DNA of 64,000 bases. Source: Lyngbya sp. CCAP 1446/10 (lineage in GTDB: Bacteria; Cyanobacteriota; Cyanobacteriia; Cyanobacteriales; Microcoleaceae). The stretch spans positions 98,679 to 162,678 of the forward strand of contig NZ_JAIGNI010000005.1 of assembly GCF_026130175.1 (NCBI RefSeq), read 5' to 3'. Numbering within the stretch: position 1 is the stretch's first letter; every line of letters begins with the position of its first letter. Below are positions 27,273-35,852 of the stretch, one piece after another. A model generated the notes under the pieces. It did no database searches and was not told the DNA's origin. It saw only the letters and a program-made list of their open reading frames with translations. The position numbers and the translations under genes are program-made.

Positions 27273-28595
27273 ATGGGAATGACCCTGACCGAAAAAATCT
27301 TAGCCAAAGCATCAGGCCGCACTAAAGTCGAGCCCGGAGAAAACATTTGGGTAGAAACAGACGTGTTGATGACCCACGATGTCTGCGGGCCCGGCACTAT
27401 CGGCGTTTTCAAACGCGAATTCGGCGAAAATGCTAAAGTCTGGAATCCCGACAGCATCGTCTTAATTCCTGACCACTATATTTTCACCAACGATGAACGC
27501 GCTAACCGCAACGTCGATATTCTCCGCGATTTTGCCAAGGAACAAGGGATAAAATACTTTTACGACATCACAGATCGATCGGACTTTAAAGCAAATCCCG
27601 ACTATAAAGGAGTTTGCCACATCGCCCTAGCACAAGAAGGCCACACGCGGCCCGGCGAAGTGCTTTTCGGCACAGATTCCCACACCTGCAATGCCGGCGC
27701 TTTCGGACAATTTGCCACCGGTATCGGCAATACGGACGCTGCTTTTATTATGGGAACCGGCAAACTGTTAATCAAAGTGCCGGCAACTATGCGCTTTGTG
27801 CTCAACGGGGAACTGCCGGATTATTTGTTAGCAAAAGACTTGATTTTGCAAATTATTGGCGATATCAGCGTGGCCGGTGCTAACTACCGCACAATGGAAT
27901 TTGCGGGCGATACAGTCGATCGTTTGACGATGGAAGAACGGATGACGCTGTGCAATATGGTGATTGAAGCTGGCGGCAAAAACGGCACGGTGGCTGCGGA
28001 CAAAACCACCTTTGATTACGTTAATCCTCGTACTAATGTGCCCTTTGAGGCATTTTACACCGATGCTGATGCTACGTTTTATAGCGATCGCACCTACGAT
28101 GTCAGTAAATTAGAACCAGTCGTCGCCAAACCGCACTCCCCCGACAACCGCGAATTGGCCCGCAACTGTCGCGATGTCAAGATCGATCGAGTTTACATCG
28201 GTTCCTGCACCGGCGGCAAAACCTCCGACTTTTTGAATGCAGCCCGCATTCTCAAAGGAAATCAAGTCAAAGTTCCCACATATTTAGTACCAGCAACTCA
28301 GAAAGTTTACGAAGATTTGTTTGTGACAAAATATGACGGTCAAACGCTGTCGGAAATCTTCTTAGCCGCCGGCTGCATCGAACCCGCAGCGCCTTCTTGT
28401 GCCGCTTGTTTGGGCGGCCCGAAAGATACTTTTGGGCGGATGAATGAACCCGAAATTTGCGTATCTACAACTAATCGGAATTTCCCCGGCCGGATGGGTA
28501 ACAAAGAAGCGCAAGTTTATCTAGCTTCGCCTTACACGGCGGCGGCTTCGGCGCTAACTGGGTATGTCACCGATCCGCGCGAATTCCTGCGTTAG
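27273..28595 (+). CDS. 3-isopropylmalate dehydratase large subunit-like (archaeal-type LeuC/HacA)
   Basis: A 440-residue aconitase-family protein. The [4Fe-4S] ligands lie in GSCTGGKTSDF and in APSCAACLGG, and GTDSHTCNAGAFGQFATGIG is the conserved substrate region. The length and sequence fit the archaeal-type IPMI/homoaconitase class rather than the 467-residue LeuC usual in cyanobacteria (which normally starts MSKGTLFDK-like), so this is probably a paralogue. Its substrate could be isopropylmalate, homoaconitate or a related acid. No small-subunit (LeuD) gene is adjacent. The HipA-like gene starts 34 bases after it. Confidence 0.85.
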   Translation: MGMTLTEKILAKASGRTKVEPGENIWVETDVLMTHDVCGPGTIGVFKREFGENAKVWNPDSIVLIPDHYIFTNDERANRNVDILRDFAKEQGIKYFYDITDRSDFKANPDYKGVCHIALAQEGHTRPGEVLFGTDSHTCNAGAFGQFATGIGNTDAAFIMGTGKLLIKVPATMRFVLNGELPDYLLAKDLILQIIGDISVAGANYRTMEFAGDTVDRLTMEERMTLCNMVIEAGGKNGTVAADKTTFDYVNPRTNVPFEAFYTDADATFYSDRTYDVSKLEPVVAKPHSPDNRELARNCRDVKIDRVYIGSCTGGKTSDFLNAARILKGNQVKVPTYLVPATQKVYEDLFVTKYDGQTLSEIFLAAGCIEPAAPSCAACLGGPKDTFGRMNEPEICVSTTNRNFPGRMGNKEAQVYLASPYTAAASALTGYVTDPREFLR

Positions 28596-28629
28596 AAAGT
28601 AGCTTTTAGCATTCTTTAAGGTTGACAAA

Positions 28630-29538
28630 ATGGCTGAAAAGTTCCCTATTATTGTTGTTCCAGAATCTGATTACGATCTGTCTGAAGAAGAACAAATGGG
28701 AACTAAGAATAAATTCTGGTTCCATCACTCAGAATTTGGCCGCTGCTTGTACAAACAGTCTCGACCGAATACAGGTGAAGATTGGGCGGAAAAAATTGCA
28801 GCCGAGTTGTGCAAATTGCTCGGACTGCCCCATGCTCAATATGAACTGGCAACTTGGAGAAGTCAACGCGGAACTGTCTCACCATCATTTTTGCCCGATG
28901 GTGGCAGTTTCATTCCTGGGAATCAAGTTTTGTCTGCGAACGCACGGCACACAGTTAATATTGTGTTGAATGTGATCGCAGACAATTCTGTTAATTTGCC
29001 CCTCGATTGGCTTGGGCCAGTCGGGATAGAAACAGCAGTAGAAACTTTTATCGGATATTTGCTATTAGATGCCTGGATTGGCAATACAGACCGTCACTCA
29101 GAGAATTGGGGTGTATTAGATAAACCCGAAAGCGATCCTACTTTAAATATCGCCAGATATCTAGCACCAACTCACGACCATGCCTCTAGTTTGGGAGTGC
29201 GGATATTAGATAAAGAACGGCAAGATAGACTGATTACAAAAGATACTGGCTTTTCTGTCCAAGCTTATGCTAAAAGATGCTCTTCTCAGTTATATGCTAG
29301 CGATAATGAACGAAAGCCTCTCAAGACTTTTGAGGCATTCCGCTCCGCAGCGCTAGACTATCCCCAAGCAGCCAAAATTTGGCTCAATTGCCTTGCGAAG
29401 ATTTCCCCTAATGAGCCTCTAGCCATTTTTAACCGGATACCGCGCGATCGCATTTCACAAATTACCATTGACTTTTCTCAACAAATACTTAAATATAATA
29501 GAGAAAGGCTACTTGAATTGACAGGAGATTTGCTTTGA
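28630..29538 (+). CDS. HipA-like serine/threonine kinase
   Basis: A 302-residue protein with a HipA C-terminal kinase fold. The ATP lysine is likely K42 in CLYKQSR; the catalytic loop is GNTDRHSENWGV (D154, H156, N159); the metal-binding aspartate is D183 in APTHDHASSLG. The N-terminal HipA subdomain is missing, and the family length is shorter than E. coli HipA (440). Its TGA overlaps the TTG start of the HIRAN gene by 4 bases. Known: HipA phosphorylates glutamyl-tRNA synthetase to trigger dormancy. The target here is unknown. It follows leuC by 34 bases. Confidence 0.8.
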   Translation: MAEKFPIIVVPESDYDLSEEEQMGTKNKFWFHHSEFGRCLYKQSRPNTGEDWAEKIAAELCKLLGLPHAQYELATWRSQRGTVSPSFLPDGGSFIPGNQVLSANARHTVNIVLNVIADNSVNLPLDWLGPVGIETAVETFIGYLLLDAWIGNTDRHSENWGVLDKPESDPTLNIARYLAPTHDHASSLGVRILDKERQDRLITKDTGFSVQAYAKRCSSQLYASDNERKPLKTFEAFRSAALDYPQAAKIWLNCLAKISPNEPLAIFNRIPRDRISQITIDFSQQILKYNRERLLELTGDLL

Positions 29539-30314
29539 AAACACTATTTTTGGCTTGGCAAGACCCGGGCAGCCGTTCTTGGTTTCCGATCGCAAAATTG
29601 ACATTTAACGGTAAAGAATACCAGTTCAATTATACAAATGGTGTTCTAGAAGCTCAACATAAGTGCAGGTTTGAACCCTTGCCATCTTTCCCTGATTTTA
29701 ATAAGGTTTACACTTCACAAAAACTGTTTCCCTTGTTTTCTAATCGAGTGCGGCCGCGATCGCGCCCTGACTACCCTGAATTTGTACAGTGGTTGAATAT
29801 CCCTCAACACGAAGATGACCCAATTGCTTTATTGGCCCGCAGCGGAGGTAAACGGGTAACTGATAAATTTGAGGTATTCCCCTGTCCCGAACCGGATGAA
29901 AATGGACGTTACCGCATCCATTTTTTTGCACATGGACTGCGACACCTTCCCAAGCCGGCAATTGAACGGATTAATGAGCTTCAAGTGGGCGAACTTTTGT
30001 ATTTAGCCCACGAATTTCAAAATCCGCACGATTCCTCTGCTTTGCTTCTGTGTACTAAAGATCGCTGGATTGTAGGCTATTGTCCGCGCTATCTTTTGGA
30101 TGATATTTTTAATATTATCTCGCAGCATCGAGAATTGGTTCGCGTAGAAGTCGATCGCCTCAACCAACCCCCAACGCCGCTACAGTTCCGCTTGCTGTGC
30201 AAGATGACCGCCGATTGGCGAGACTTTCGCCCCTTCCAAGGTTGGAGGTACCAGCCGTTTGGCAGTGATGTTTTAGCTGCAAGTGCGATCGCCCTTACAG
30301 CCAACAATCAGTAA
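29535..30314 (+). CDS. HIRAN-domain protein with HipA N-terminal-like region
   Basis: A 259-residue protein starting at TTG (29535) that overlaps the kinase stop; GGAGA lies just upstream. Residues 1-100 (LAWQDPGSRSWFPIAKLTF) resemble the N-terminal subdomain of HipA. Residues 125-195 (RIHFFAHGLRHLP, EFQNPHD, IVGYCPRYL) are a HIRAN domain, known from Rad5/HLTF where it binds 3'-DNA ends. The two genes together thus look like a HipA kinase split into two chains, with a DNA-end-sensing domain on the second. That is an inference from the order of domains. Confidence 0.8.
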   Translation: MKTLFLAWQDPGSRSWFPIAKLTFNGKEYQFNYTNGVLEAQHKCRFEPLPSFPDFNKVYTSQKLFPLFSNRVRPRSRPDYPEFVQWLNIPQHEDDPIALLARSGGKRVTDKFEVFPCPEPDENGRYRIHFFAHGLRHLPKPAIERINELQVGELLYLAHEFQNPHDSSALLLCTKDRWIVGYCPRYLLDDIFNIISQHRELVRVEVDRLNQPPTPLQFRLLCKMTADWRDFRPFQGWRYQPFGSDVLAASAIALTANNQ

Positions 30315-30719
30315 AATTGCGATCGTCAAGTTAGCCAAACACCCAAGTGAATTATTCTGAAATAAATTACTACTAGCTTGCCCAATTTCTACAAAAGATA
30401 GGCTAATTATTGACAATTTAATTCCACAATTATATAAAAATCAGTTAATTATTTGTGATTGATTCGCACAATTTATATTAAAAAATCGCTAATGCTTGAC
30501 ATTGTTTTCATATAAGAGTAAGCTTTTGGCTAATTGATTGATGCTAAATTCCGCAATTTCAGTTGAGAGAATACAATTTCTATAAATTAGAGTTACACAT
30601 CTTTATAAAGTTTCCTTGAGTATTGTACTGGTGGCGAAAAAAAAAGGTAGCTCCAATTTTGAGAAGTTCAGATTTTTTCAGGGTGCATAGTTGACCTATC
30701 AAAAATAGAGAGTGTAAAC
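30315..30719. other. A/T-rich intergenic leader of aqpZ
   Basis: 405 bases with no gene and no clear repeat. It is unusually A/T-rich for this window. A TTGACA hexamer is at 30496 but has no correctly spaced -10. A poly-A run is at 30639-30646. It may contain the regulatory region of the aquaporin gene. Confidence 0.5.
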
Positions 30720-31418
30720 ATGAACAAAAAAATAAAAATAGGAGTTGCTGAAGCCTTCGGTACTTTTCTACTGGTATTAGGTGGATGCGGCAGTGCGGTT
30801 TTAGCAGGAGACAAAATCGGCTTTTTGGGAGTGGCGATCGCCTTTGGCTTATCCCTCTTAGTTATGGCTTATACGATCGGGCCGATCTCTGGATGCCACA
30901 TCAATCCAGCGGTAAGCATCGGTTTAGTAGTTGCTAAACTGATCGATGCTGTTTTGCTTCCTTATTATATAGGAGGTCAGATTTTAGGCGGAATTTTAGG
31001 CGGTCTTGTTTTTTATCTGATAGCATCAGGAAAACCGGGTTTTGATGCGGCTGCTTCGGGATTTGCTTCCAACGGTTTTGGAGAACATTCTCCCACAGGT
31101 TACGGGCTTTTAGCAGCAGCTTTGACGGAAATTGTACTGACGGCTTTTCTGTTATTTACCATCATGGGTACTACCGATCCCCATTATCCCGTGGGTTTGG
31201 GCGGAATTCCCATCGGCTTGGTGCTGGTGTTGATTCACTTAGTCGGAATTCCCGTAACTAATACATCAGTTAACCCCGCTAGAAGTATCGGTGTGGCTAT
31301 TTTTCAAGGCACCTGGGCAATCCAACAGTTGTGGGCGTTTATTATAGTCCCCATCATTGGTGGAATTATCGGGGTATTCGCTTATAATTTAATTAGAAAC
31401 ACGATGGAAGAAGTTTGA
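30720..31418 (+). CDS. aqpZ: Aquaporin (AqpZ-type water channel)
   Basis: A 232-residue MIP-family protein with six hydrophobic segments. Both NPA boxes are present: GCHINPAVSIG and NTSVNPARSIG. The narrow-pore residues (F near GVAIAFGL, H in the second helix region HLVGIPV, and R after the second NPA) fit a water-selective AqpZ rather than a glycerol facilitator (GlpF has a larger insert and NPARDFGPR). Inner-membrane water channel, likely in osmotic adaptation. Single gene. Confidence 0.92.
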   Translation: MNKKIKIGVAEAFGTFLLVLGGCGSAVLAGDKIGFLGVAIAFGLSLLVMAYTIGPISGCHINPAVSIGLVVAKLIDAVLLPYYIGGQILGGILGGLVFYLIASGKPGFDAAASGFASNGFGEHSPTGYGLLAAALTEIVLTAFLLFTIMGTTDPHYPVGLGGIPIGLVLVLIHLVGIPVTNTSVNPARSIGVAIFQGTWAIQQLWAFIIVPIIGGIIGVFAYNLIRNTMEEV

Positions 31419-31545
31419 TCGATAATTAGAAATAGACTGAGTTTCTTAACTTTTTTCTGGTGCAGGATTTATCATAAAATTTAAGAAACTCGGTTTGTCG
31501 ATCGCCCAACTCGATCGAATTACAAATATTTGGTAAATAAGCCCA

Positions 31546-32034
31546 ATGATTGTTATCGTGATGGGAGTCTCCGGTTCAGGAAAAACTACCGTTGGCAAGT
31601 TGCTGGCGCAATCTCTCAATTGGGATTTCAGCGATGCCGACGATTTTCACCCGCCAGCCAACATCGAGAAAATGAGTCGAGGAATTGCTTTAGAAGATGC
31701 CGATCGCCTGCCTTGGCTGTTGCACTTGCAAGCTACAATCGACAGGTGGCTGTTGGAAAATAAAAATGTCGTCTTAGCTTGTTCTGCCTTAAAAGCATCT
31801 TACCGCGAAATGCTCTGCCGAGACCAGCAGGAAATGAAAATAGTTTATCTCAAAGCTTCTTTTCAGCTATTAGCATCCAGGTTGAAAAATCGCGAAAATC
31901 ACTACATGAAAGTAGACTTGCTATCAAGTCAGTGCACTACTCTCGAAGAACCAGAAAAGGCAATTATTATAGATGCTTCGCAACCGCTAGAGGTAATGGT
32001 ACGTCAGATTGAAAATCATCTAATTTGCGGTTAA
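31546..32034 (+). CDS. gntK: Gluconokinase
   Basis: A 162-residue kinase, the usual size. The P-loop is GVSGSGKTT (7-15). The family marker DADDFHPPANIEKMSRG and the LACSALKASYRE motif are present. It phosphorylates gluconate to 6-phosphogluconate, feeding the pentose phosphate pathway. The gene is convergent with the fructokinase-like gene, from which it is separated by a 25-bp inverted repeat. Confidence 0.92.
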   Translation: MIVIVMGVSGSGKTTVGKLLAQSLNWDFSDADDFHPPANIEKMSRGIALEDADRLPWLLHLQATIDRWLLENKNVVLACSALKASYREMLCRDQQEMKIVYLKASFQLLASRLKNRENHYMKVDLLSSQCTTLEEPEKAIIIDASQPLEVMVRQIENHLICG

Positions 32035-32050
32035 TCTCCCACAAAAAAAC

Positions 32051-32110
32051 AGGTTCGTAGTGAGGACTTTAGTCCGCATAAAGAAGGACTAAAGTCCTCA
32101 CTACGAACCT
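32051..32110. terminator. Perfect 25-bp inverted repeat, bidirectional terminator
   Basis: Arms 32051-32075 and 32086-32110 are perfectly complementary (starting AGGTTCGTAGTGAGGACTTT) around a 10-base loop. It lies between the stops of gntK and the fructokinase gene and its right end touches the fructokinase stop codon. No long T-run follows, so it could equally be a mobile palindromic element that landed at the gene end. Confidence 0.8.
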
Positions 32111-33104
32111 ATGGATGTTTGGCGGGATGATTTTTGTACAAATACAAGAAAGCTTCTACTTCAGTGGCGGTTGGTTGAGCTGCAATTGCCCCAGGCTTCA
32201 TCGCTGTCATCGCACCCACCGCGCTTGCATAGGTAACAATTTTTTTTGCTATTTCTGAATCAGCTAAATTCTTAATTCCCTGCTTGCACAACTGTTGCAC
32301 AAAACCAGCGACAAATCCGTCGCCCGCACCTGTTGTATCCTCAACATCTACTGCAAAGACGGGGATTTTTCCTTCATTTTCCGACAGACAGTAGGAGCAA
32401 CCTTTATCGCCCGCTGTCACCAAAACGCCTTCTACAGAATCGAGGCGGTAGGTAATAGCTCCAGCATCGGTAGTTGCAAACAACCATTCGGCTTCTTCGT
32501 CAGATACTTTGAGAAAATCTACTTTTTTTAAGAGTTTTATGATGTGCGCTTTTGCTTCGTCGGGATTTGGCCAAAACATCGGACGCCAATTGATATCAAC
32601 TATAATTTTAACGTCGTAACGTTCTGCTAGTTCGATCGCTCTTTCGATCGCCTCTCTACTTTCAGGATAAGCTAATTCTAAAGTGCCTAGCACTAAAAAC
32701 TCCGCATTTTCAAACAGCACCTCGGGTATTTGGGCGGCCTGGAGGCGGGTGTCAGCAAACTCCGCAGTATCCAATTTACCAAAACCTGCAAAAGATCGAT
32801 CGCCCGCTTCATTCCGCAACACATAAACTTGTCGCGTCGGCGCACTCGGATGGCGCTGCACTCCAGCGGTATCAACCCCTACTTCTTGCAACACCTGCAC
32901 GAGGGAATTCCCCAACTCATCCCCCCCCACAGCACCGATAAATGCCGCCTCAGTCCCCAATTTAGCCACAGCACAGGCAACATTTGCAGGAGCGCCACCG
33001 GGATACGCCGTCCAAGATTCTACCTCTTCTAGAGATGCTCCTGGTTTGTCTGCTAAACAATCAAATAAAATTTCACCCAGACATAGAACGCGAGGATAAG
33101 TCAT
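32109..33104 (-). CDS. PfkB-family carbohydrate kinase (fructokinase-like)
   Basis: A 331-residue sugar kinase with a PfkB fold: the N-terminal GGAPANVACAVAKLG motif, the central VDINWRPMFWPN, and the C-terminal catalytic DTTGAGDGFVAGFV with the catalytic aspartate. The sequence is closest to cyanobacterial fructokinases, which turn fructose from sucrose cleavage into fructose 6-phosphate. Confirmed substrate cannot be read from sequence. The stop codon is inside a perfect inverted repeat, so the natural end may have been altered. Confidence 0.9.
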   Translation of the reverse strand: MTYPRVLCLGEILFDCLADKPGASLEEVESWTAYPGGAPANVACAVAKLGTEAAFIGAVGGDELGNSLVQVLQEVGVDTAGVQRHPSAPTRQVYVLRNEAGDRSFAGFGKLDTAEFADTRLQAAQIPEVLFENAEFLVLGTLELAYPESREAIERAIELAERYDVKIIVDINWRPMFWPNPDEAKAHIIKLLKKVDFLKVSDEEAEWLFATTDAGAITYRLDSVEGVLVTAGDKGCSYCLSENEGKIPVFAVDVEDTTGAGDGFVAGFVQQLCKQGIKNLADSEIAKKIVTYASAVGAMTAMKPGAIAAQPTATEVEAFLYLYKNHPAKHP

Positions 33105-33110
33105 ATTGAT

Positions 33111-33172
33111 TTTAGATTTTAGATTTTAGATTTCGGTGTGAGCGCGAGCGTCGAACGATTTTAGATTTTAGA
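33111..33172. repeat. STRR array (GATTTTA heptamers)
   Basis: Four to five GATTTTA heptamers, interrupted by a short CG-rich unique stretch (33134-33155). They lie directly upstream of the fructokinase start. Confidence 0.8.
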
Positions 33173-33239
33173 GCCGCAGCAGACAAGTCAATAATTATTT
33201 TTAACCCATCCCATAAAAATTGTCAGCTATTTTTTAATG

Positions 33240-33525
33240 GCTGCTCCCTATAATATCAGACTTGCTGATACCGGCAGTTACAGGCTCAACGCACAAGTGC
33301 AGTGCGGGCGTATCAGCAGTTTTACTTACCAACATCTCCGGGTTTGTGGGCCCGGATGTCAGGTGCATTCAGGGAAAGCTAGCATCCGCCACCCCATGCG
33401 CCTGCTGTGCTGCTGGTGCGTCTTGCGGTGTCCCCGACTTCTTTTCCACGAAGCGGCGATTATGCAAGCGAGTTGCTGCTTGCACTGCGAAAAAGCAGCC
33501 GCAGCAGATTTAATTTTCTCTTCAT
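33240..33525. other. G+C-rich region with several hairpins, no gene
   Basis: Several stems can be drawn: GCTGATAC (33264-33271) with GTATCAGC (33310-33317); an 8-bp CCGGG-based stem at 33333-33358; CCTGCTG/CAGCAGG-type pairs at 33400-33420; and GCAAGC/GCTTGC at 33467-33486. No reading frame with a credible start or family match was found. It ends about 60 bases before the small LuxR-type gene. It could be an RNA leader, a non-coding RNA, or a decayed upstream domain of the regulator. Confidence 0.4.
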
Positions 33526-33585
33526 ACTCGCTCCCTCATCCTCTAGAATTGTATATAGGTAAATATGCACACATAGGAAAAATTT

Positions 33586-33861
33586 ATGAACGGGAGCGTC
33601 TCCAGCACCCCTGTCACCCTTTCGGACAGAGAATTGCAAGTGGTAGAGTTAGTAGCGGCGGGATTGACCAATGAGAAAATCGCTGAAAAGTTAGAGATTA
33701 GCAAGCGTACTGTTGACAACCACATTAGTAATATCTTGAACAAGACGCCCGCTGACAATCGAGTTTCGCTGGTACGTTGGGCGTTGCAGTGGGGGAAGGT
33801 ATGTTTGGACGATATTAACTGTTGCGCTCTACCAGGGCCGATCAATAAAGAAGTATCTTAA
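33586..33861 (+). CDS. Small LuxR-type helix-turn-helix regulator
   Basis: A 91-residue protein that is almost only a GerE domain: LSDRELQVVELVAAGLTNEK, then IAEKLEISKRTVDNHISNIL. No receiver domain precedes it in frame. GGAAAA lies upstream of the ATG. Stand-alone GerE proteins of this size occur in cyanobacteria. It may act alone or need a partner. The next gene starts about 30 bases later, so they may be co-transcribed. Confidence 0.8.
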   Translation: MNGSVSSTPVTLSDRELQVVELVAAGLTNEKIAEKLEISKRTVDNHISNILNKTPADNRVSLVRWALQWGKVCLDDINCCALPGPINKEVS

Positions 33862-33892
33862 ATAGGGATTTTGGTTGGGGACAGGCAAAGAA

Positions 33893-34189
33893 ATGATGCA
33901 AACGGCACAAGAAAAACAACTCCGCTATCAAATTCAATCCCCGGGATTGCCGCTGACGGTATATCGCGAAGTAGCAGCCCATTTGCGTCAAGTTGAAGGG
34001 GTGGAAATCGGTTTAATTCCGCAGCAGTCGCAGCGGTTTGATTACAGCGACAGCCAAATTGGAGGTTTGTGGATACAGTATCCTGAAGGCTTCGATTTGG
34101 TCGATCGCCAGCGGGTCGATCGCATTTTGGCTTATTATGGCGATCGTTACGGAGCTTGGGAATTATTAGTTATTGGGCATAGGGCATAG
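33893..34189 (+). CDS. Conserved hypothetical protein, cyanobacterial
   Basis: A 98-residue protein from the ATG at 33893; an in-frame TTG 18 bases earlier is a weaker start. Conserved-looking segments: GLPLTVYREVAAHLRQVEGV and FDYSDSQIGGLWIQYP. No membrane segment. I know no function; small proteins with this DYSxSQIGGL pattern are widespread in cyanobacteria. It is likely co-transcribed with the small LuxR-type gene. Confidence 0.75.
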   Translation: MMQTAQEKQLRYQIQSPGLPLTVYREVAAHLRQVEGVEIGLIPQQSQRFDYSDSQIGGLWIQYPEGFDLVDRQRVDRILAYYGDRYGAWELLVIGHRA

Positions 34190-34330
34190 GGCATAGGGCA
34201 TAGGGCATCGGGCATCGGGCATCGGGCATCGGGCATTGTTAACTGTTAACCGTTAGCTGTTAGCTGTTAACGAATAACAACCAACAAATAACAACCAACA
34301 AATAACAACCAACAAATGACTAATTACTAA
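34176..34330. repeat. STRR arrays (GGGCATA/GGGCATC and AACAACC)
   Basis: Heptamers GGGCATA then GGGCATC at 34176-34238, TTAGCTG/TTAACCG heptamers at 34240-34270, then a 14-base unit AACAACCAACAAAT three times up to 34318. The first array overlaps the stop of the preceding gene; the last ends 18 bases before hisS. Confidence 0.85.
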
Positions 34331-34335
34331 CATTC

Positions 34336-35610
34336 ATGAGTACAATTAAAACTTTACCGGGAACGCGGGATATTTTGCCCGCAGAAATTCAATATTGGCA
34401 AAATATAGAAGAAGTCGCTAGAACAATTTTGAACAAAGCGGCTTATCGAGAAATTCGCACTCCTATATTTGAACAAACATCTTTATTTGAACGCGGTATC
34501 GGCGAAGCTACCGATGTTGTGGGCAAAGAAATGTACACTTTTAAAGATAAGGGCGATCGATCGACTACTTTGCGCCCAGAAGGAACCGCCGGAGTCGTGC
34601 GAGCTTTTATTCAAAACAGTTTGTACGCGGCCGGAGACGTGCAGCGTCTGTGGTATACTGGGCCGATGTTTCGCTACGAACGCGCCCAAGAAGGTAGACA
34701 GCGGCAATTCAATCAAATTGGCGTGGAAGTCTTGGGGAGTGCCAATCCACGGGCGGATGTGGAGGTAATTGCGATCGCCTGTGACATCCTGCAAGCGATC
34801 GGTTTAACCAATTTGCGCCTCGATATCAATTCAGTCGGAAACAAGCAAGACAGACAAAATTATCGGCAAGCATTGATCGATTATTTTACACCGCACAAAG
34901 AAGAATTAGACGCGGATTCCCAAGACCGTTTGACTCGCAATCCGCTGCGGATTTTGGATAGCAAAAATCAGCGCACTCAAGAAATTGTCGCTGGTGCTCC
35001 CAGTATTTTAGAATATTTGGGTGAAGAATCGCGATCCCACTTCGAGCGAGTGCAGGAAATGCTCACAAATTTAGGAATTAGCTATCAGTTAAATCCCCGA
35101 TTAGTGCGCGGTTTAGATTACTATACCTACACCGCATTTGAAATTGTCTCCGACGATTTGGGAGCGCAAGCCACAGTTTGTGGAGGCGGCCGCTACGACG
35201 GTTTAGTCAAGGAATTGGGCGGCCCAGATACCGCGGCAGTCGGTTGGGCTATGGGTGTAGAACGGTTAATTATCCTGCTGCAAAAGTTGCAACCTTTGCC
35301 CGCGCCGAAGTTAGATTTCTATTTGGTATCTAGGGGCGATAAAGCCGAACAACAATCAATATTGTTAGCTCAAAAATTGCGGAGTGTTGGCTTTAGTGTA
35401 GAGATAGATTTGAGCGCTAGTGCTTTCGGGAAACAGTTTAAAAGAGCCGACAGAAGCGGTGCGGTTGCGTGTTTGGTTTTGGGTGATGCGGAAGCTGAAA
35501 ATGAGACTGTACAATTGAAGTGGTTGGCCAGTGGTGAACAAAGTGCGATCGCCCAATCTGAACTGCTAGCCATGACAGACGAGCTAAAACAGAAGATAAA
35601 AGCTGTGTAG
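34336..35610 (+). CDS. hisS: Histidyl-tRNA synthetase
   Basis: A 424-residue class II synthetase, typical length. Motif 2 region TLRPEGTAGVVRAFIQN, the histidine-binding loops LVRGLDYYTYTAFE and GGGRYDGLV, and motif 3 GWAMGVERLI are all present. It charges tRNA-His. A C-terminal anticodon domain (residues about 325-424) is complete. Essential gene; single transcription unit followed by an inverted repeat. Confidence 0.96.
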   Translation: MSTIKTLPGTRDILPAEIQYWQNIEEVARTILNKAAYREIRTPIFEQTSLFERGIGEATDVVGKEMYTFKDKGDRSTTLRPEGTAGVVRAFIQNSLYAAGDVQRLWYTGPMFRYERAQEGRQRQFNQIGVEVLGSANPRADVEVIAIACDILQAIGLTNLRLDINSVGNKQDRQNYRQALIDYFTPHKEELDADSQDRLTRNPLRILDSKNQRTQEIVAGAPSILEYLGEESRSHFERVQEMLTNLGISYQLNPRLVRGLDYYTYTAFEIVSDDLGAQATVCGGGRYDGLVKELGGPDTAAVGWAMGVERLIILLQKLQPLPAPKLDFYLVSRGDKAEQQSILLAQKLRSVGFSVEIDLSASAFGKQFKRADRSGAVACLVLGDAEAENETVQLKWLASGEQSAIAQSELLAMTDELKQKIKAV

Positions 35611-35695
35611 GGCGATCCCCCCTAACCCCCCTTAAGAAGGGGGGAATAGGAGCGTTCAAAGTCCCCCTTCTTAAGGGGGATTTAGGGGGATCGAG
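35610..35695. repeat. Interspersed inverted repeat (GATCCCCCCTAACCCCCCTT)
   Basis: A left arm of about 32 bases (C-rich, 35613-35644) and a right arm at 35663-35692 are reverse complements with few mismatches, both containing CCCCCTT-AAG-AAGGGGG. This is a long hairpin of the kind found in many copies in Oscillatoria-type genomes. It may terminate hisS. Confidence 0.8.
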
Positions 35696-35852
35696 ACTAA
35701 GCGATCAGCGAGAAATATCAATGCTTTTAGTCTTAAATTAACACTAATGGGGATGGCACCGTGTCCCTACCTACAAAAAGCGGCAATTAACATTAATCCC
35801 AAAAACCAAAAGATATAATAAAAAAATCAACCCCTACAACATCTGATAAACT

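Noticed and set aside
30496..30516. TTGACA with TATAAG upstream of aqpZ as promoter
   Set aside because: The spacing is only about 9 bases, too short for a sigma-70 promoter.
33237..33674. A 145-residue open frame ending inside the LuxR-type gene
   Set aside because: Cysteine-rich and without domain pattern, it overlaps a well-supported HTH gene in another frame and has no ribosome site.
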